DNA of 64,000 nucleotides from contig JARUPZ010000017.1 of NCBI GenBank assembly GCA_031213475.1, positions 5,431,548 to 5,495,547 on the forward strand, given 5' to 3'. The DNA comes from Nereocystis luetkeana. Its lineage: Eukaryota; Sar; Phaeophyceae; Laminariales; Laminariaceae. A program made the translations under genes and the position numbers. Below, in pieces: positions 22,930 through 35,590 of the stretch; position 1 is the stretch's first letter, and every line of letters starts with the position of its first letter. The notes under the pieces are model-generated. The model worked only from the letters and a program-made list of their open reading frames with translations, made no database searches and was not told the DNA's origin.

Positions 22930-23415
22930 GATTGATGCCGTATTGAAGGAGTACGAACCTGCTTTGGTCGTTTCCTATTGTCTGACGCCAAAGGGATGTC
23001 CATAGTTAACGAAGGCAGGGCGGAGACGGCAGACTGGGTAGCAAGGTACCAGGCGGACTCGCAGGGAGAACCTGGCTATACCACACGTACGACAAACTGC
23101 TGCCGCTACCTGGAGGGTGTTTTGGGTATTGGTCTGCCTGTTTTTTCCCCTTTGTTATTTTTCCCCTGGTTATTTGTCTCACTCTGTTTACAAGTAGTAG
23201 TGGTGTTTTTGTTATTTGAGTTTTTTTCTTTTTTTGTTCCAGCTTGTACTTATATAAGCTTTGGCCACCTAGCCAGCGGGGCACGAGAAAAGGTTTCTTC
23301 TGTTTATTTTTTTCTTTTGATTTGTCTGCTTTGTTATTATTGTTTTCTTCTTCATCACCAGGTATTTCCTTTCGTTTCTTTATTTCATTGTTAGAATACG
23401 TATCTCGTGTGTGTC
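22930..23415 (+). mobile_element. 5'-truncated LINE copy (3' end of coding region and 3' UTR)
   Basis: Matches, in order, the 3' part of the LINE at 40.5-43 kb: TGTCTGACGCCAA, GGCGGAGACGGCAGACTGGGTAGC, CTGCCGC.ACCTGGA and GTTTACAAG. The frame TADWVARYQAD resembles the C-terminus ADRVARHQVD of that LINE. The end abuts a MITE. Confidence 0.7.
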
Positions 23416-23422
23416 GTATCTA

Positions 23423-23528
23423 TAACGGGGGACCATAGTTAATAGGACCTATGGTATACATATAAATATATATATTTAACTATTTTTTTCCAACAATATT
23501 TGGTCCTATTAACTATGGTCCCCCGTAA
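23423..23528. mobile_element. TA-inserting MITE, copy 1
   Basis: 106 bp with inverted ends TAACGGGGGACCATAGTTAA / complement ending CCCCCGTAA, flanked by TA on both sides. The interior is AT-rich. Confidence 0.85.
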
Positions 23529-23697
23529 TATTAATAACACGGAAATATCCCGTTTTATTTCCAACTATTAATATTTATTTATTAATAGTTTGTCCCAAAA
23601 GACGTTGATAAAAATGCTGACATATTTCACATTTACAACAGCAGCAGTAGGTCAGTACTCGTATTACACTACACTTATACCAGGTAGAGTACTACTA

Positions 23698-23802
23698 TTA
23701 CTGGGGACCATAGTTAATAGGACCAAATATTGTTGGTAAAAATGGTTAAATATGTAGGTTTTTATGTGAACCATAGGTCCTATTAACTATGGTCCCCCGT
23801 AA
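23698..23802. mobile_element. TA-inserting MITE, copy 2
   Basis: 105 bp, inverted ends (TTACTGGGGACCATAG and complement), flanked by TA. The interior is in the opposite orientation to copy 1 (ACCAAATATTGTTGG comes first). Confidence 0.85.
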
Positions 23803-24063
23803 TAACTGCTGTGCCAAGCTGCTGTGCTGTAGACTGACTGCAGACTACGTGCACAGCAGATAGATGATGTGTGGAGGATCCCCGATGCATCATATTACTG
23901 ACTGTAGCGAGATACATAACACAAGCCCCTGGCGTAGAGTCAACCGACTCGAAGGCTTTTCCCCTCGATCGCCTGCTAAACTAAAACCATCACACAGCAG
24001 TAGCACAGCACCGCAGCACAGCAGCTGCAGCAGCACATCTAACTATTTATACCCCGTTTTAAT

Positions 24064-24103
24064 AGTAACAATATTTGGTCCTATTAACTATGGTCCCCCG
24101 TAT
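24064..24103. mobile_element. MITE half copy (one end only)
   Basis: AACAATATTTGGTCCTATTA followed by ACTATGGTCCCCCG: only one terminal half of the family is present. Positions 23803-24063 between this and copy 2 hold no gene. Confidence 0.7.
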
Positions 24104-24104
24104 T

Positions 24105-24735
24105 AGTATGATGACATGGCACTGCATCGCCAACCTTGGTCTTCTGTTTTTGTTTTGTTGTTTTCTTTCTTGCGCTGACTCTCCGTGATTTTCATTCTAT
24201 TTTTTTTCTCTTCCTTTTCTGATTGATAAGCCGTATTGAAGGAGCCGTGTGGCGTGGTTGGATGACGAACCTCCTGCTCGTTTCGAATTTGTCTGACGCC
24301 AAGGGACTGGCCATAGTTGACGAACGCAGGGCGGAGACGGCAGTCTGGGTAGCAAGAAACCAGGCGGATTAGCAGGGAGAACCTGGCCATGCTACTCGTA
24401 CCACAAACTGCTGCCGCCACCTGGAAGGTGCCTTGGGCTTTGGTCTGCCTGTTATTTCCCCTTGTAATTTTTTTTTTTCCTTGGTTCTTTGTCTTACTCT
24501 GTTTACAAGCAGTGGTGTTTTTTTTTTTTCTTCTTTTTTCCAGGTCGTTCTTCTTCAAGTGTTGGCCACCTCGCCTGCGCGGGGGGGGGCACGACAGTTT
24601 GTTTCTCCCAGTTTTTGCTTTCATTTTTTTTCTTTTTCTCTTTCGATTTGTTTGCTTTGTTTTTGTTTTCTTTTCGGTTGTTTATTTTCGTTTCACTATT
24701 TCATAGATTGTGTATGTCGTGCCCGTCGTATCTAT
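24105..24735 (+). mobile_element. 5'-truncated LINE copy, 3' UTR
   Basis: Collinear with the 3' UTR of the reference LINE: CTTGCGCTGACTCTCCGTGA, GATTGATAAGCCGTATTGAA, GCATAGTTGACGAACGC-like words, GTTTACAAGCAGTGG, GTGTTGGCCACCTCGCC and TTTCACTATTTCATAGATTG. Long T-rich runs give false frames. Confidence 0.8.
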
Positions 24736-24736
24736 T

Positions 24737-25113
24737 GTTGTTGTTGTTGTTGTTCTCACATTACCTCTCTGACGAAGGAGTCCGTGGTCACACAGGTGCT
24801 GGAGCCCTAGGAAGATCCGAAAAAAACGAAAAAAAAACGAAAATTCGGCTGCCTCAAAATACACGAGACGAAGAAAGCGCACACGAGCTAAAACCAATGT
24901 GCAAACTGCACTAACATGGCCGCGGGTATATCCTCTCCACTATAACATAGAGTACCCCCGTTCCCACCTCTAACCAACTCGTGGCTGCTGACTACAGCGG
25001 ATGCTGTCTGAAGTGCTGCCTGCACCGTACGAAACGCACGGTAGTCGTGAAAACGAAAGAGGAACACACCTGCCTGCTATCTGGAGTGCTGTCAGAGTGA
25101 AGACTCGCGGATA
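24737..25113. repeat. Dispersed repeat, about 380 bp, second copy at 61.3 kb
   Basis: Starts after a TTG microsatellite in both copies and includes CTCTCTGACGAAGGAGT, GGTGCTGGAGCCCTAGGAAG and CAGCGGATGCTGTCTGAAG. Very similar to 61327-61726. Function unknown. Confidence 0.85.
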
Positions 25114-25179
25114 TGCAGTATCTATTATGATGACATGGCTTTGCATTGGCCACTGCAGTGCAAAAAAGAAAAAGAAAAA

Positions 25180-25415
25180 AAAAGGGATTCAATTGTTGAG
25201 AGCGCCTTGCAGCGTGGGTAGGCACAATTCGATGCGAGTCGACGAGGGAAGAAAATGCTGAAATCTTCTCGCGATAAAAAATGAAGGCACGTACCGTAGC
25301 GGGAAGGGGGGAGAAGAACCTGCTATGTGACCCCGGATCTGAGTTACGAGTTGGAAGGAGAGATAGTAAAAGATGTGCGAATATAATGAATGGGATGAAA
25401 AAAAATAAAATAAAT
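25180..25415 (+). repeat. SINE-like body, copy 1
   Basis: The stretch with GATGCGAGTCGACGAGGGAA, CTTCTCGCGATAAAAAATGA and CCCCGGATCTGAGTTACGAG also occurs at 39285-39470 (plus) and 45075-44858 (minus). Only the last has a tRNA-like segment in front. Confidence 0.8.
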
Positions 25416-25429
25416 AAAATAAAAAAATA

Positions 25430-25997
25430 CTGCACACGTGGCAACGTAGTATCTCTGTGGCGTAGCTTTGTGACCACAGAACTTGTATCTCTTCTAGGAT
25501 TGGAGAATCGGCACGGACACTGGTTGTGCTGGATGTCGACGGGTAGAAAGAACGGTTTAATGTGAAGAACAAACACATTGCCCACTGCAGTGCTTACTGC
25601 ATACGTGGCAACGTAGTATCTCTGTGGCGTAGCTTTGTGACAACATAACTTGTATCTCTTCTAGTATTGAGGAATCGGCATGGACACTGGTTGTGCTGGA
25701 TGTCGACGAGTAGAAATAACGTTTTAATGTGAAGAACACACACACATTGCCCACTGCAGTGCTTACTGCATACGTGGCAACGTAGTATCTCTTTGGCGTA
25801 ACTTTGTGACCACATAACTTGTATCTCTTCTAGGATTGATTGAAGAATCGGCACGGACACTGGTTGTGCTGGATGTCGACGGGTAGAAAGAACGTTTTAA
25901 TGTTAAGAACACAAACACACTGCTGGGCTTACTGCATACGTGGCAACGTAGTATCTCCGTGGCGTAGTTTTTGACCACATAACTCGTACCTCTTCTA
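25430..25997 (+). repeat. Tandem array of about 167-bp LINE tail units
   Basis: GCAACGTAGT recurs at 25441, 25608, 25777 and 25943 (spacings 167, 169, 166). Each unit contains GTATCTC, TGTGGCGTAGC, GAATCGGCACGGACACTGG and GGATGTCGACGGGTAGAAA, then an AC-rich end. The same unit forms the 3' end of the LINE copies. The fourth unit is interrupted by a MITE. Confidence 0.85.
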
Positions 25998-26103
25998 TTC
26001 CGGGGGGCCTTAGGTTATTTGGACCAAATGTTGTTGGTACAAATGGTTCAACATATAGGTTTTAATGTTTACCATAGGTCCTGTTCACTATGGTCCCCCG
26101 TAA
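25998..26103. mobile_element. TA-inserting MITE, copy 3, inside a LINE tail unit
   Basis: 106 bp, start TTCCGGGGGGCC and end GGTCCCCCGTAA, flanked by TA. The host unit reads CTTCTA before and TAGGATTG after; other units read CTTCTAGGATTG, so the site before insertion was one TA. Confidence 0.9.
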
Positions 26104-26484
26104 TAGGATTGAAATATCGATACGGACACTGGTTGTGCTGGACGTCGACGGGAAAAATAACGAACACACACCCATATTTTCAACACGTTAACAATAGTAC
26201 CTTAGCTCCGGGGCCCCGTATCATCCCTCCTCCCCACTTCCGTTCGTGCCTTGCATTTTATCGTTAGAACACCGCAGCAGCCCTTTCTCCCATCGATCGT
26301 AGACTTGCGTCAGATTCCGCCCACCAAAGCTACGAAGTCCAAATTTGTTCCGTTCTACTGTCTACTCAAGTAAGAACGAACACAAAAATCTCACTCTCGC
26401 GGAATGGGCGCCTGAGCACCAACTCAACGGTTTTGTCGCAGCATTCGAGGCGAACCACTAATTCACTGGGGCCACCGGCTGGCT

Positions 26485-27285
26485 TTTTTTTTTTTTTTCT
26501 TTCTTGCGCTGACTCTCCGTGATTTTCATTTCATTTTTTCTCTTCCTCTTCCTTTTCTGATTGATAAGCCGTACTCAAGGAGCCGTGTGGCGTGGTTGGA
26601 AGACGAACCTGCTCTGCTCGGCTCGTATTGTCTGACGCCAAGGGGCTGGGCATAGTTGACGAACGCAGGGCGGAGACGGCAGTCTGGGTAGCAAGGTACC
26701 AGGCGGATTAGCAGGGAGAACCTGGCTATACTACTCGTACCACAAGCTGCTGCCGCCACCTAGAAGGTGCTTTGGGCTTTGGTCTGCCTGTTATTTCCCC
26801 TTTGTTATTTTTCCTTGTTACTTTCTCCTTGGTTCTTTGTCTTACTCTGTTCACAAGCAGTGGTGTCTTTTGTTATTTCTTCTTTTTTCCAGCTCGTTCT
26901 TTTTCAAGTGTAGGCCACCTCGCCTGCGGGGGGGGGGGCACGACAGATTGTTTCTCTTAGATTTTGCTTTCATTTTTCTTCTTTTTCTTTTTCGACTTGT
27001 CTACCTTGTTTTTGTTTTCTCTTTGATTGTTTCTTTTCGTTTCACTATTTCATAGATTGCGTATGTCGTGCCTGTCGTATCTAGTATGATGACATGGCTT
27101 TGCATTGCCCACTGCAGTTCACACTGCACACGTGGCAACGTAGTATCTCTGTGGCGTAGCTTTGTGACCACAGAACTTGTATCTCTTCTAGGATGGAAGA
27201 ATCGGCACGGACACTGGTTGTGCTGGATGTCGACGGGTAGAAAGAACGGTTTAATGTGAAGAACACACACACACACACAAGGCAA
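26485..27285 (+). mobile_element. 5'-truncated LINE copy with complete 3' tail
   Basis: Collinear with 24105-24735 but continuing through CATGGCTTTGCATTGCCCAC into a full tail unit, ending GTGAAGAACACACACACACA. This defines the family 3' end as an AC-rich tail rather than poly(A). Positions 26104-26484 hold the rest of the interrupted tail unit and nothing else recognised. Confidence 0.85.
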
Positions 27286-27289
27286 GTTC

Positions 27290-28149
27290 TCGTCGTAGGG
27301 AAAATTCCCACCAAAGCTTCAACCATCTTCTGATTCTGAAGTACGGTTTTTACAGCAGTCCTCGGCATTTATTTCCAAGGAGTACGAGTTTAGATGGAAT
27401 ATTCCTAGTGTTCAAGCTGAACGGGGCGTTCGAGCGAAAAGAACACGAACGAGCGAGCTTGGCAGGCTGCTCACCTTGCCCTGTGTTCCGGCGCGAACCG
27501 AATGCCTCCAAACGGGGTGTACATAAAAGAACCGTAGGGTATAGGTGTATCTCTTCCGTCTGAGCCAAAATCAGGCACATCCTGACTTCAGGTCAAAAGT
27601 ACACATGCCACGAGCGGTTTTTGTAGCCACCATCTAAAATCAATCTGTTTTTTTGTTTGCCCCCGGCAGCGGTGACAGTGCGTCCTCAGTACCCCCATAT
27701 TATACTTCGTTCGGGTACGGGCACCACAGGCCCCCCTCGGACCTGCGAGTGCGCCACGAGCACATCTTCGGCCTTTCCCTACGTTGACAGCTATGAGGCC
27801 ACGACTATGCTCAAGGAATCGTTTGCTTGGATCGATTATAATTTGCCGTATTATTAATATTATCATTCATATAACTTGGGCCCACTTCGACGCGGTGTGG
27901 GCCAGACGAACTACCGTTCAGGTACGTGGTACTGCATCCCTACTGCCGCGTGCATACATACAAGACTGCGAATAAAAACACACATGCTAATCTTTAGCCT
28001 GGTCTGCGTCCGTTTTGGTTCGACGGATCTCTCCCGCCTATGACGATCGTTTCGCGCGGTTTCGTCACCGGGGCGTACTACCTCCACACCCATACCGCCC
28101 AACATCGCAGGCTCCGTCAGTTCAGTGCCGTAGTGCCTATGTGAAGCGT
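27290..28149. other. No gene recognised
   Basis: Short frames only. No repeat family of this window was identified here. Confidence 0.5.
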
Positions 28150-30690
28150 TGACGTCGAGATTCACTGAAGAACTCTGACGTACGACGATGCTTGAAAAGT
28201 TCCGCAATTTCCACGAAGGCATGCTGGCTCACGTGCGTACGGATGACGACGAGCACTAAAAAAGCTTCATGTCACGCAGGGGCTGCGACAAGACTGCGTG
28301 TTATCACCAATGTGGTCTCCGCTGCTGCGTAACACCCGGTATTGAAATACTTAAGCAAGAACGCGGCCATAGTGAGGAATTAAGTTCAACTGAATGATGC
28401 TGGACCAGTCGGAACTGAAGAGCAGGACCTGGTGTCATGCGTGCGAAATGCTGTATGGGGTATGTTTAGGGTTCTACACTAATTGAATTTCGCGCGGCAT
28501 GGCCGTGGCAACACCCGTGGCATCCCCACGGCATCCTATGGTGTGGCATAGGATATCATGGTACGCCTCGGGGTGTGCCGTGGCATGCCATGGGTGGTGT
28601 CATGGCAACCCCGTGGTAACCGCCACGGCACTCCGTGGTAACCCCACCGAATGTCATGGCAACCCCCACGGCACCCCAACGTTCACGGCACCTAGGTTGG
28701 GGTTAGGGTTAGGGCCTAGGTTTGGGTTCCATGGCATGACGTGGAGGCCCGTAGAGGGTTCTGTGGTATAGCGCGGGAGATGCCGTGGATGGTTTAGCCG
28801 CAGGTGGTGCCGCGGCATGTCGAGAAAAAAGACAAGAATGTAAATCCATCAGGGTTCTACACTATATATCTTGTACGTTGATGGGGAAGGAATTGCTAGA
28901 TTGCCTCGCCGTCGGGTGAAGGGCTCGTTCAAACCACCACAGCGATTGTTACTGCCATCAAAGCAGCAAGCCCCACGGTATCGCAACAGAAAACAGCGGC
29001 AGCGCTTCAACGAACATCTGGCCAGACAACCATCGTTTACAGTTCGATCGAAGCAGCAGGTCGGAGGTAACAAAACAGACGGCCTATGACTTAAACCTAG
29101 GCGGCGTTCTCCACGAAAACGCCAATGTTTCCCTTGAAATCCACCAACTGAACCGTCTCATTCGGGCGTGGCTCGAGCAGTTCGGCCCGTAGTTGTATGA
29201 TAGGACGACTGTCCCGCTTATTATGCTGAGCGTCCGATGGCTAGAACGGCGAGATTAGTACTCTGCTGTAGGATTGTGTGACGTGGACTCTGAGAGCGGA
29301 GTTGATATGCCAAGCTTCGAAGGTCTCACTACCACGTCCGCTCGTGAGTCGTGGTTTTTATCGCCGACTTTATGGTGTCCACGTAACCCTCGCGTACGCG
29401 AAACACTTCAAAATAGCACGCGGGGAGAGCCCCGAAACGACCACCCCCAAACGGCGTCTCATTGTTGCGAGGGCAGTGCCAAAGTAAAGAAAAGAGCGAT
29501 TACGCTGTCGGCCAAGTGCTGGAGGTTGGTCGGCGAGGTGAACCCCGAGATCTGACTGACAGTTTACGGCTTGGCATGGATTCATAGTCGACGACCTCAC
29601 GAAGTTCCGAGCCCGTGAAAACTTAACGCAACACTTCTCCTGGATGTTCGGAGTTCGGACCGCCCTGTGGTCCACAGCATCATACAATAAGGGGAAGTGG
29701 TACCGGAGCGTCCTTGGATCAGCCAAGCAGCTTATGGTCAAGTGGAGCGAGAACGATGAACTCCTCAGTAGGCAGCGCCGATCACCCACCGTGGGTGGTG
29801 CCCAAGGAAATGGGGGGAGGGGGGGGCTACAAGAGGAGGTGAAGAACCCGTCCTACAGTAAGGAATGGGGGTAGAGGGGGCAACAGGACGAGTGGAAGGC
29901 AGCCCTGCCTAGGAAATGCAGGAAGAGGGTGCAGCAGGAGCAGCAAAGGGAAATCAGCGGTGGACGAACGGCGGAAGGAGACGGGAGACAGGGTATCAAC
30001 GCAAGAAGGGGACGTCTTTAGGATGTGAAACAACTCTATGCTACTCATGCCGCCAACTGCCACAGCTGGTTCGAGCTTGTTATTTTGTAGGGATTTTATC
30101 TTCATTTTTAGGTCGATCCTTTATGACTTTCCTCCTGTTACTGATTATATTTCATCCTTCTGATCCTTGTGACAGATGCCTCGTAACGGGGGTGTATTCC
30201 GATCTTACTTTGCTTGTTGCATATTTCTTGAAGCATCCTCTCCGGGCGTGAGCAACACGTGACGAAGAAAAGAGGCAGCGGGCAGACAGGGTACGTAGAA
30301 ATAAATGCAAAACTGCAAGACCGCTTAACACACCCTGTTGGGTCTTCTATCTGGAGAGTGTATATTGCATACGAGATCCGATTCGTTTTGCTTCGGTTTG
30401 CCTGTTGGCCACGGTGGTTAGCACTCTGTTTATATGTAGAGTTGTTGTTCCTTCACTTGAATATTTTTCAGAGTCTGCCACATCACCCCCGGGTGGGGCA
30501 CGACACTTTCGTTTGTATTTTTGTTTTTTTACAAGGATAAATAATAAAAGTTGTTTTTTTGTGTTCGCCATAAGATAAAACGAGCTTGTCATGCATGTTA
30601 TATCCCACGTAATGACATTGTGCTTAAACCATTATTTCCACCGGTCGACATCCAGCACAACCATTAATTATAGTGTCCGTGCGTATTCTT
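28150..30690 (+). pseudogene. Degenerate LINE reverse transcriptase copy, interrupted by a later insertion
   Basis: Translated pieces in several frames match the minus-strand LINE at 41-43 kb in order: KFRNFHEGM.AHVRTDD with a QGLRQ-like stretch (about 28195-28290), CVRNAVWGM just before 28468, then after the insertion QTTTAIVTAIKAASPTVS (about 28930), LGGVLHENANVSLEIHQLNR (about 29095), a CDVDSES/WTLRAE-like stretch (29275) and FGVRTALWSTASYNKGKWYR (29645). The 3' UTR follows to about 30690. Many frameshifts and stops; not functional. Confidence 0.8.
28468..28868 (+). mobile_element. GCCATGG-rich element, single copy, inserted in a LINE
   Basis: About 400 bp of CCATGGCA/TGCCGTGG-like words with a TTAGGG-like core (28697-28714). 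Begins and ends with AGGGTTCTACACTA in direct orientation. LINE sequence coding WGM ends just before it and the equivalent of YADD begins just after, so it inserted after the LINE. Homologous to each arm of the dimer at 50.5-51.3 kb. Confidence 0.8.
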
Positions 30691-33600
30691 GACTCATGAA
30701 AAGGTTCATGTCCTGTCGTCAGAGGACAACGCCGCAGAAATACTCCATGGTTGTTCGGGGGCATTTCTCACGACCCATGTTAGGCATTTGGTTTGCCGAA
30801 ATAGCAAGTTTACTCTGGAAATAAATGTTGACCTGCTCAAAATAGCTAAAAACTTGCCGAAGTGTTTTTTGGATATTTGCGTTCTGCTCCCTAGTCATGT
30901 CTATGGAGAATTATATTCGATAATTTACTCCGGATTCAAGTCCAATAACGCCAAGGCTAGGATATGACGCTCCACTCTAGACTCGTGACTTGTAAAATTG
31001 AGAGATATACGACGAAGACCCGGTGACATTGGTCACAGCGATGATATGGCTGGCGACACTGGCCGTGAGCCCTGGGTGGATGGATGGGGCATGGGAGTCG
31101 TTTTGTGCAGGGACCACAACATAATCATAAACAGCAGCCGTCCCAGCCTTCCCCAGGTATTTTCGCCGGGCTGGAAGGACCGTCGACGCCTTAAATACGT
31201 GGGCTGCGCCTGGAGTCCTTCGTGCTGCAGCATTTACTCCATAGAGCGCGTCGGCGTCGCGTCAGCTACTTGCTGCTGCTGTAACGGGTTCTAAAATTAT
31301 CTGAGGGCGCTAGGATACGAACATTTTTTAAAAATATTGCCACATCATAATATGAAGTGTTTCACGATATATATAAGGTTTTTCAAACTATACGGAGATT
31401 ATGGCTTTCCAGAACAGCAAGTGTTTGCTCCTTCATTCGGTCGTTAGAAACGCCACTCAGCAAGCGGAATAGACACCACCATTTAACGCCATCATGCTGG
31501 ATACGGCAAACACAACTTATGCCATACTATATGAAAGAGAAAACCAACGAAAGTGAGAAATCAAACTATTAATAAGAAAAAGTTCGAAAACGAAAAAAGG
31601 AAGGATAAATATTGATTTTCCAAGATGCACCCCTGCAGGGCGATGCGGCAGAACGAGCTGAAAAACAGTATCACTGCATATAATAAGCAGACATGACATT
31701 GAATTGTCTACTCTGCTTACGTGCTCGATCGTAGTGCGGACTGAATAACAATGTAATATCTCCGTGGCGTGTTGTTGTGCGAAAGGGTGGCGATGAATAC
31801 AGAGTATGTGCGTTAAGCGCTGCTGTTCGCCAGACCAAACAAAAGCAGTGAGAGTTGGCTCCGACGCTTGTCTCCTACGCGCAGTGCAGCGCATTGGCCC
31901 CTGGGGTGCAGACGAAAAACATTATCTACGAGTACTACTAGTATTGTATCCGTCTCGAATGACAAAAATGTTTAATTTTCATGTTTGGGATGATACCGTA
32001 GGACGCCGCCGGCAAGCGTTTGCCCCCTAGAGCATGCATCCACCTCATCACATCGAGCCCGTCATTTGAATTAGTTGATCTTGTCCACCACCGAGCGTGT
32101 TGGCCGTGGGCTTAGTCTCTGGCGAGATCGAGCATCTATCGTCTTCGTATTTCCATTGGCATACTACAGCGGGTCTAGTACAACAAAAGGAGTGGGTTAC
32201 TATTTGTGTCACAGCGCTCGAATGCATTTCATCGAGGGCAACACCAATTAAAAATATATATTGGGAGTTGTTGTAAAGGGGGCGAGTGAAAGGTGGCGTT
32301 GTGGCCGAATTCTGCCCCCGAGACTGAAAGACGGCCCTCCATCCCCGAATAAAGAACACAAACAAAGAAAACGGGTTTTTGAACACTCAAAATAGGCATT
32401 TATTTCCATGAAAAGAAGGCAAAGGCTTGGTCTAGTACACCCATGAACTTTTATTTATTTATTTATTTTTGGCGGGCAGGCCGTAAAAAAAACATCGTAT
32501 TATAGGGAAAATCGAATCACCACGTCGTGGAGTGGTGTTTTTCTGTTTTTTGGTGATCGTACGCGTACAATTACCAACTATAGCTATTGATGATCGTGCT
32601 TGTGTCTTCAAATTAACTCGTTGCATCGACGTTTCTATCCAGCTTCATCAGTACACCCAGTGTCCGTCCTGATCCTCTATCCTGGGGAGATACTGATTAT
32701 GTCGTCACAGACTATAAGTAGTCTTGTGAGACCAAGGAAGATTCTGAAACAAAATTATCGCGCACTCAAGTTTTAAGAAAGTGAGATGGCAGCGTACCGG
32801 ATACGAGAACACAACAACAACCAACAACTCAATTAATCACGACCACATATATATTAAAAAATGAAAGCAAAGGACTATAAAAAGAAGAAGAGAGGAGCAG
32901 GGAATTGCACGCGTCACGTTGAGTCATCTCGAGATGGACACACTCCAGCTGAACAGAACCCACGGCATACGCATATATATATATTTATACGTATTTCGTG
33001 ATACTTTCTGCCCAGAACCGACGACTGCTATGGAGTACAAACGCGTTCGAAGGCTCATTTCGGATAACTTAGTTTTGTTGTTTCGGGGTATATTGGGACA
33101 GGATTCGGGTTCCTCTTGATCGACCGGTTTAACCTTTTAGGACTGCAGTCAGTCCGGTTTTATGGGCAAAGTACTTATATTATGAGTAGTGGTTTGCCCC
33201 CAAAACGGGACTGGAGTTCTCTAAAAGGCAGTGCTCGTAGAGCGAAAAATTCATCTAACGGACAAGAGGCGCAAGGCCGTCCTGTGTAATATCAACAGTA
33301 TTAGGGTACAAACTGCGGCTATCATAGGAACTCACGCAAAACGAGTATCGAAGCTGTCGTTAGCCGGATATTGTTGTCGGGACGATACACACACTCTTTC
33401 AGGCGTCGACGGCATCTTGATTGAACTTGTCGTAGGGACCTCCCCTCCACGGTTATCTCCACGCCGCCCGCCACTATTGAAATGGCCGAACCTTCTCGAG
33501 TAGGCGAGCGGATAACCCTTCCGGTTATGAGCGACGGCGTACATTTGTTAGTATGGTTCCCTTCACACCCAACAACTCACCTCCACTCCATTCGCAGAAC

Positions 33601-35260
33601 GTGGCCGTACACAAATTGTTTGTAGTCCATGAACAGTGCGTCCGAAACATACTTGCAGACGCCCTGATTGTACGAGTAGAGGTTGTCGACCCCTCGCCGG
33701 GGTTCTAAAACATTGTTCAATGTCTCTATGACTAATTTTTCAAGCCCACGTTGTTCCCGGGTGCGGAGTCCTGGTTATCACATCTGTTCCGCCGTCCGGT
33801 GGTATGGCAATCAGCTGCCCCACCTACGGCGCTTGTATGCCTCGACAATCAAGGTCACGCAGTGACCCGCACCAGGCGGGATTTTGCCACGTTGGCAGTC
33901 AGTCGGTGACGCGATCAACGATGCGCTTCTCTCGACTGAAACGGGGAGATAAATAGGCCCGACAGGAGCGCGCCACTCGTTTTGGCCGCTATTCTCGACC
34001 GCCAAGCCATTGCATTAGTGCACGCTCAATTCACCTCGAGCTGTCCACATCTCCCTGTCTTAGGCCACGACAGTCGGACTGGACTCGTTCCGCGTTGACA
34101 AGCGCTTCTGTTGTTTGTGGTTTCAGTGTAGGGCGGTCTTTGTTGGATTCGGGTGTGTTTTTTTCGTGTTAGATAGAACAATATGCAGCCGCTCGCCCTG
34201 GGGTCTTTCGTTATTTCAGATATTATATCAATCGGTAGCCGGATGTGTAAACCCCTTCAGTAAGCTTGGGAACAGTGAAAGGGGTTCCGATACTGCCTGT
34301 ATTACCTTGTACGGAGTACACTCTAACTTTGATACGGAGGAAACAAGTACTCTATATATGTAGTGTCAAAACAGGTAAAAGTAAACACTAGGTGTCGAGG
34401 TCCGGGGTCTGGCCGCCCATGAAAACACTCCCAACTGTCCGTGTGCTCTTCGGTACTACAGCAGGAAGTACGTGATGGGTTGGGATTACTCATCTCGAAC
34501 GAAATCCCTGGTATTAATTTCATTTAACCCTGTCTTCCTGTCTCGTATTCAGAGTCCCTGTCGACATGTGTTTGCTGGTATTTTCGATGAGTGCTACAAC
34601 TTATCAATAGTATTACTATTTGCACCACAATCACTCAATATGGAACACTACAGCAGAACAGGATTATGGGCCTTCACCAGTGGTACATCCGTAGATCACT
34701 GGCAAAATCAGCAAGAATGGGTACTTTATTCCCGACGTAGCGTCCCGAACCAGGGCGTGGTGACTAAACAACAAATACGGGGGTTTACGATTTCGGAGGT
34801 AATACACAGGTCAGTTAATGTAGAAATTGAAACAAAACCCAAGTCAGTCCGGGTATGCCAGGACCAGCAGCTCCAAAAACCGAGTGTGTGAGTCATTCGC
34901 TAGCGTGGGTTGTACAGCTTCTCAGTCCCAACTTGTGGCACAAACATTCAGGCAGCATATGCACAGCAGTTTATTCCCTTGTGCTCCATTTTGGATCTCA
35001 CCGAAAGTGTTGTAAGCGTGGAAATGCGTTCCTCGTCTCTAGCAACAAAATCGATGAGAGCGTGCTCCAGTGTTTTCGTCGCTGGCGGCGAAGTTGGGGG
35101 TGGTCGACGTCGTTCAAAGCTGACTGTGATGGTGACTCAAGTTTGATAGTTCGTATTCAGCACGTGGACGCTGTGTTAGTGCTGCGTGTACATCGTACAT
35201 GACCTTGTGCAGTAAAAACACTATTACGGGAAAAATTTGAAGGGATCTCAGATGGCTTTT
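30691..35260. other. No gene recognised
   Basis: About 4.6 kb with short frames only. About 31680-31790 contains a faint match to the LINE tail (TAATATCTCCGTGGCGT). A short ATTT microsatellite lies at 32451-32468. A frame at 30689-30967 (plus) starts with TTG and was not recognised. Confidence 0.4.
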
Positions 35261-35264
35261 TTTG

Positions 35265-35590
35265 CCGAAAATCAGCGATTTACTCGACTGGACTGTCAAA
35301 AACATCGGTAGACTCCTCAGGATGCTCCCTTTAGTTTTTCCGAGAGCTTTCTCGAGCACTTTCTCATAAAAAATCCTCCAAGATCCATTATTTCTGGCCC
35401 CAGTTCTGACCAACAGCCTGATTTCTGAGCCTCCAGAGAAAACTGATTGGCTGCTCCAAGAAATAAACTAGGACTCCGGAGAAACGGAAAATTCTTCTTG
35501 AAAGCTGGCAAAAAACTACGGGGAGCATTTTGAGGAGTCTATCGGTGTTTTGGGCTTTCCCGCCGAATAAAACGCGTATATTCGGCCTGA
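35265..35590. repeat. Imperfect inverted repeat (possible foldback MITE)
   Basis: CATCGGTAGACTCCTCAGGA at 35303 is complementary to TTTTGAGGAGTCTATCGGTG near 35528, with further matches GATGCTCCC / GGGAGCAT and GCCGAA-type words outside. The loop is about 180 bp. No target duplication was identified. Confidence 0.65.

Noticed and set aside
22978..24914. Several Phe/Leu-rich frames resembling membrane proteins
   Set aside because: They are translations of the T-rich 3' UTR of LINE copies, repeated at 24.4, 26.8 and 40.8 kb.
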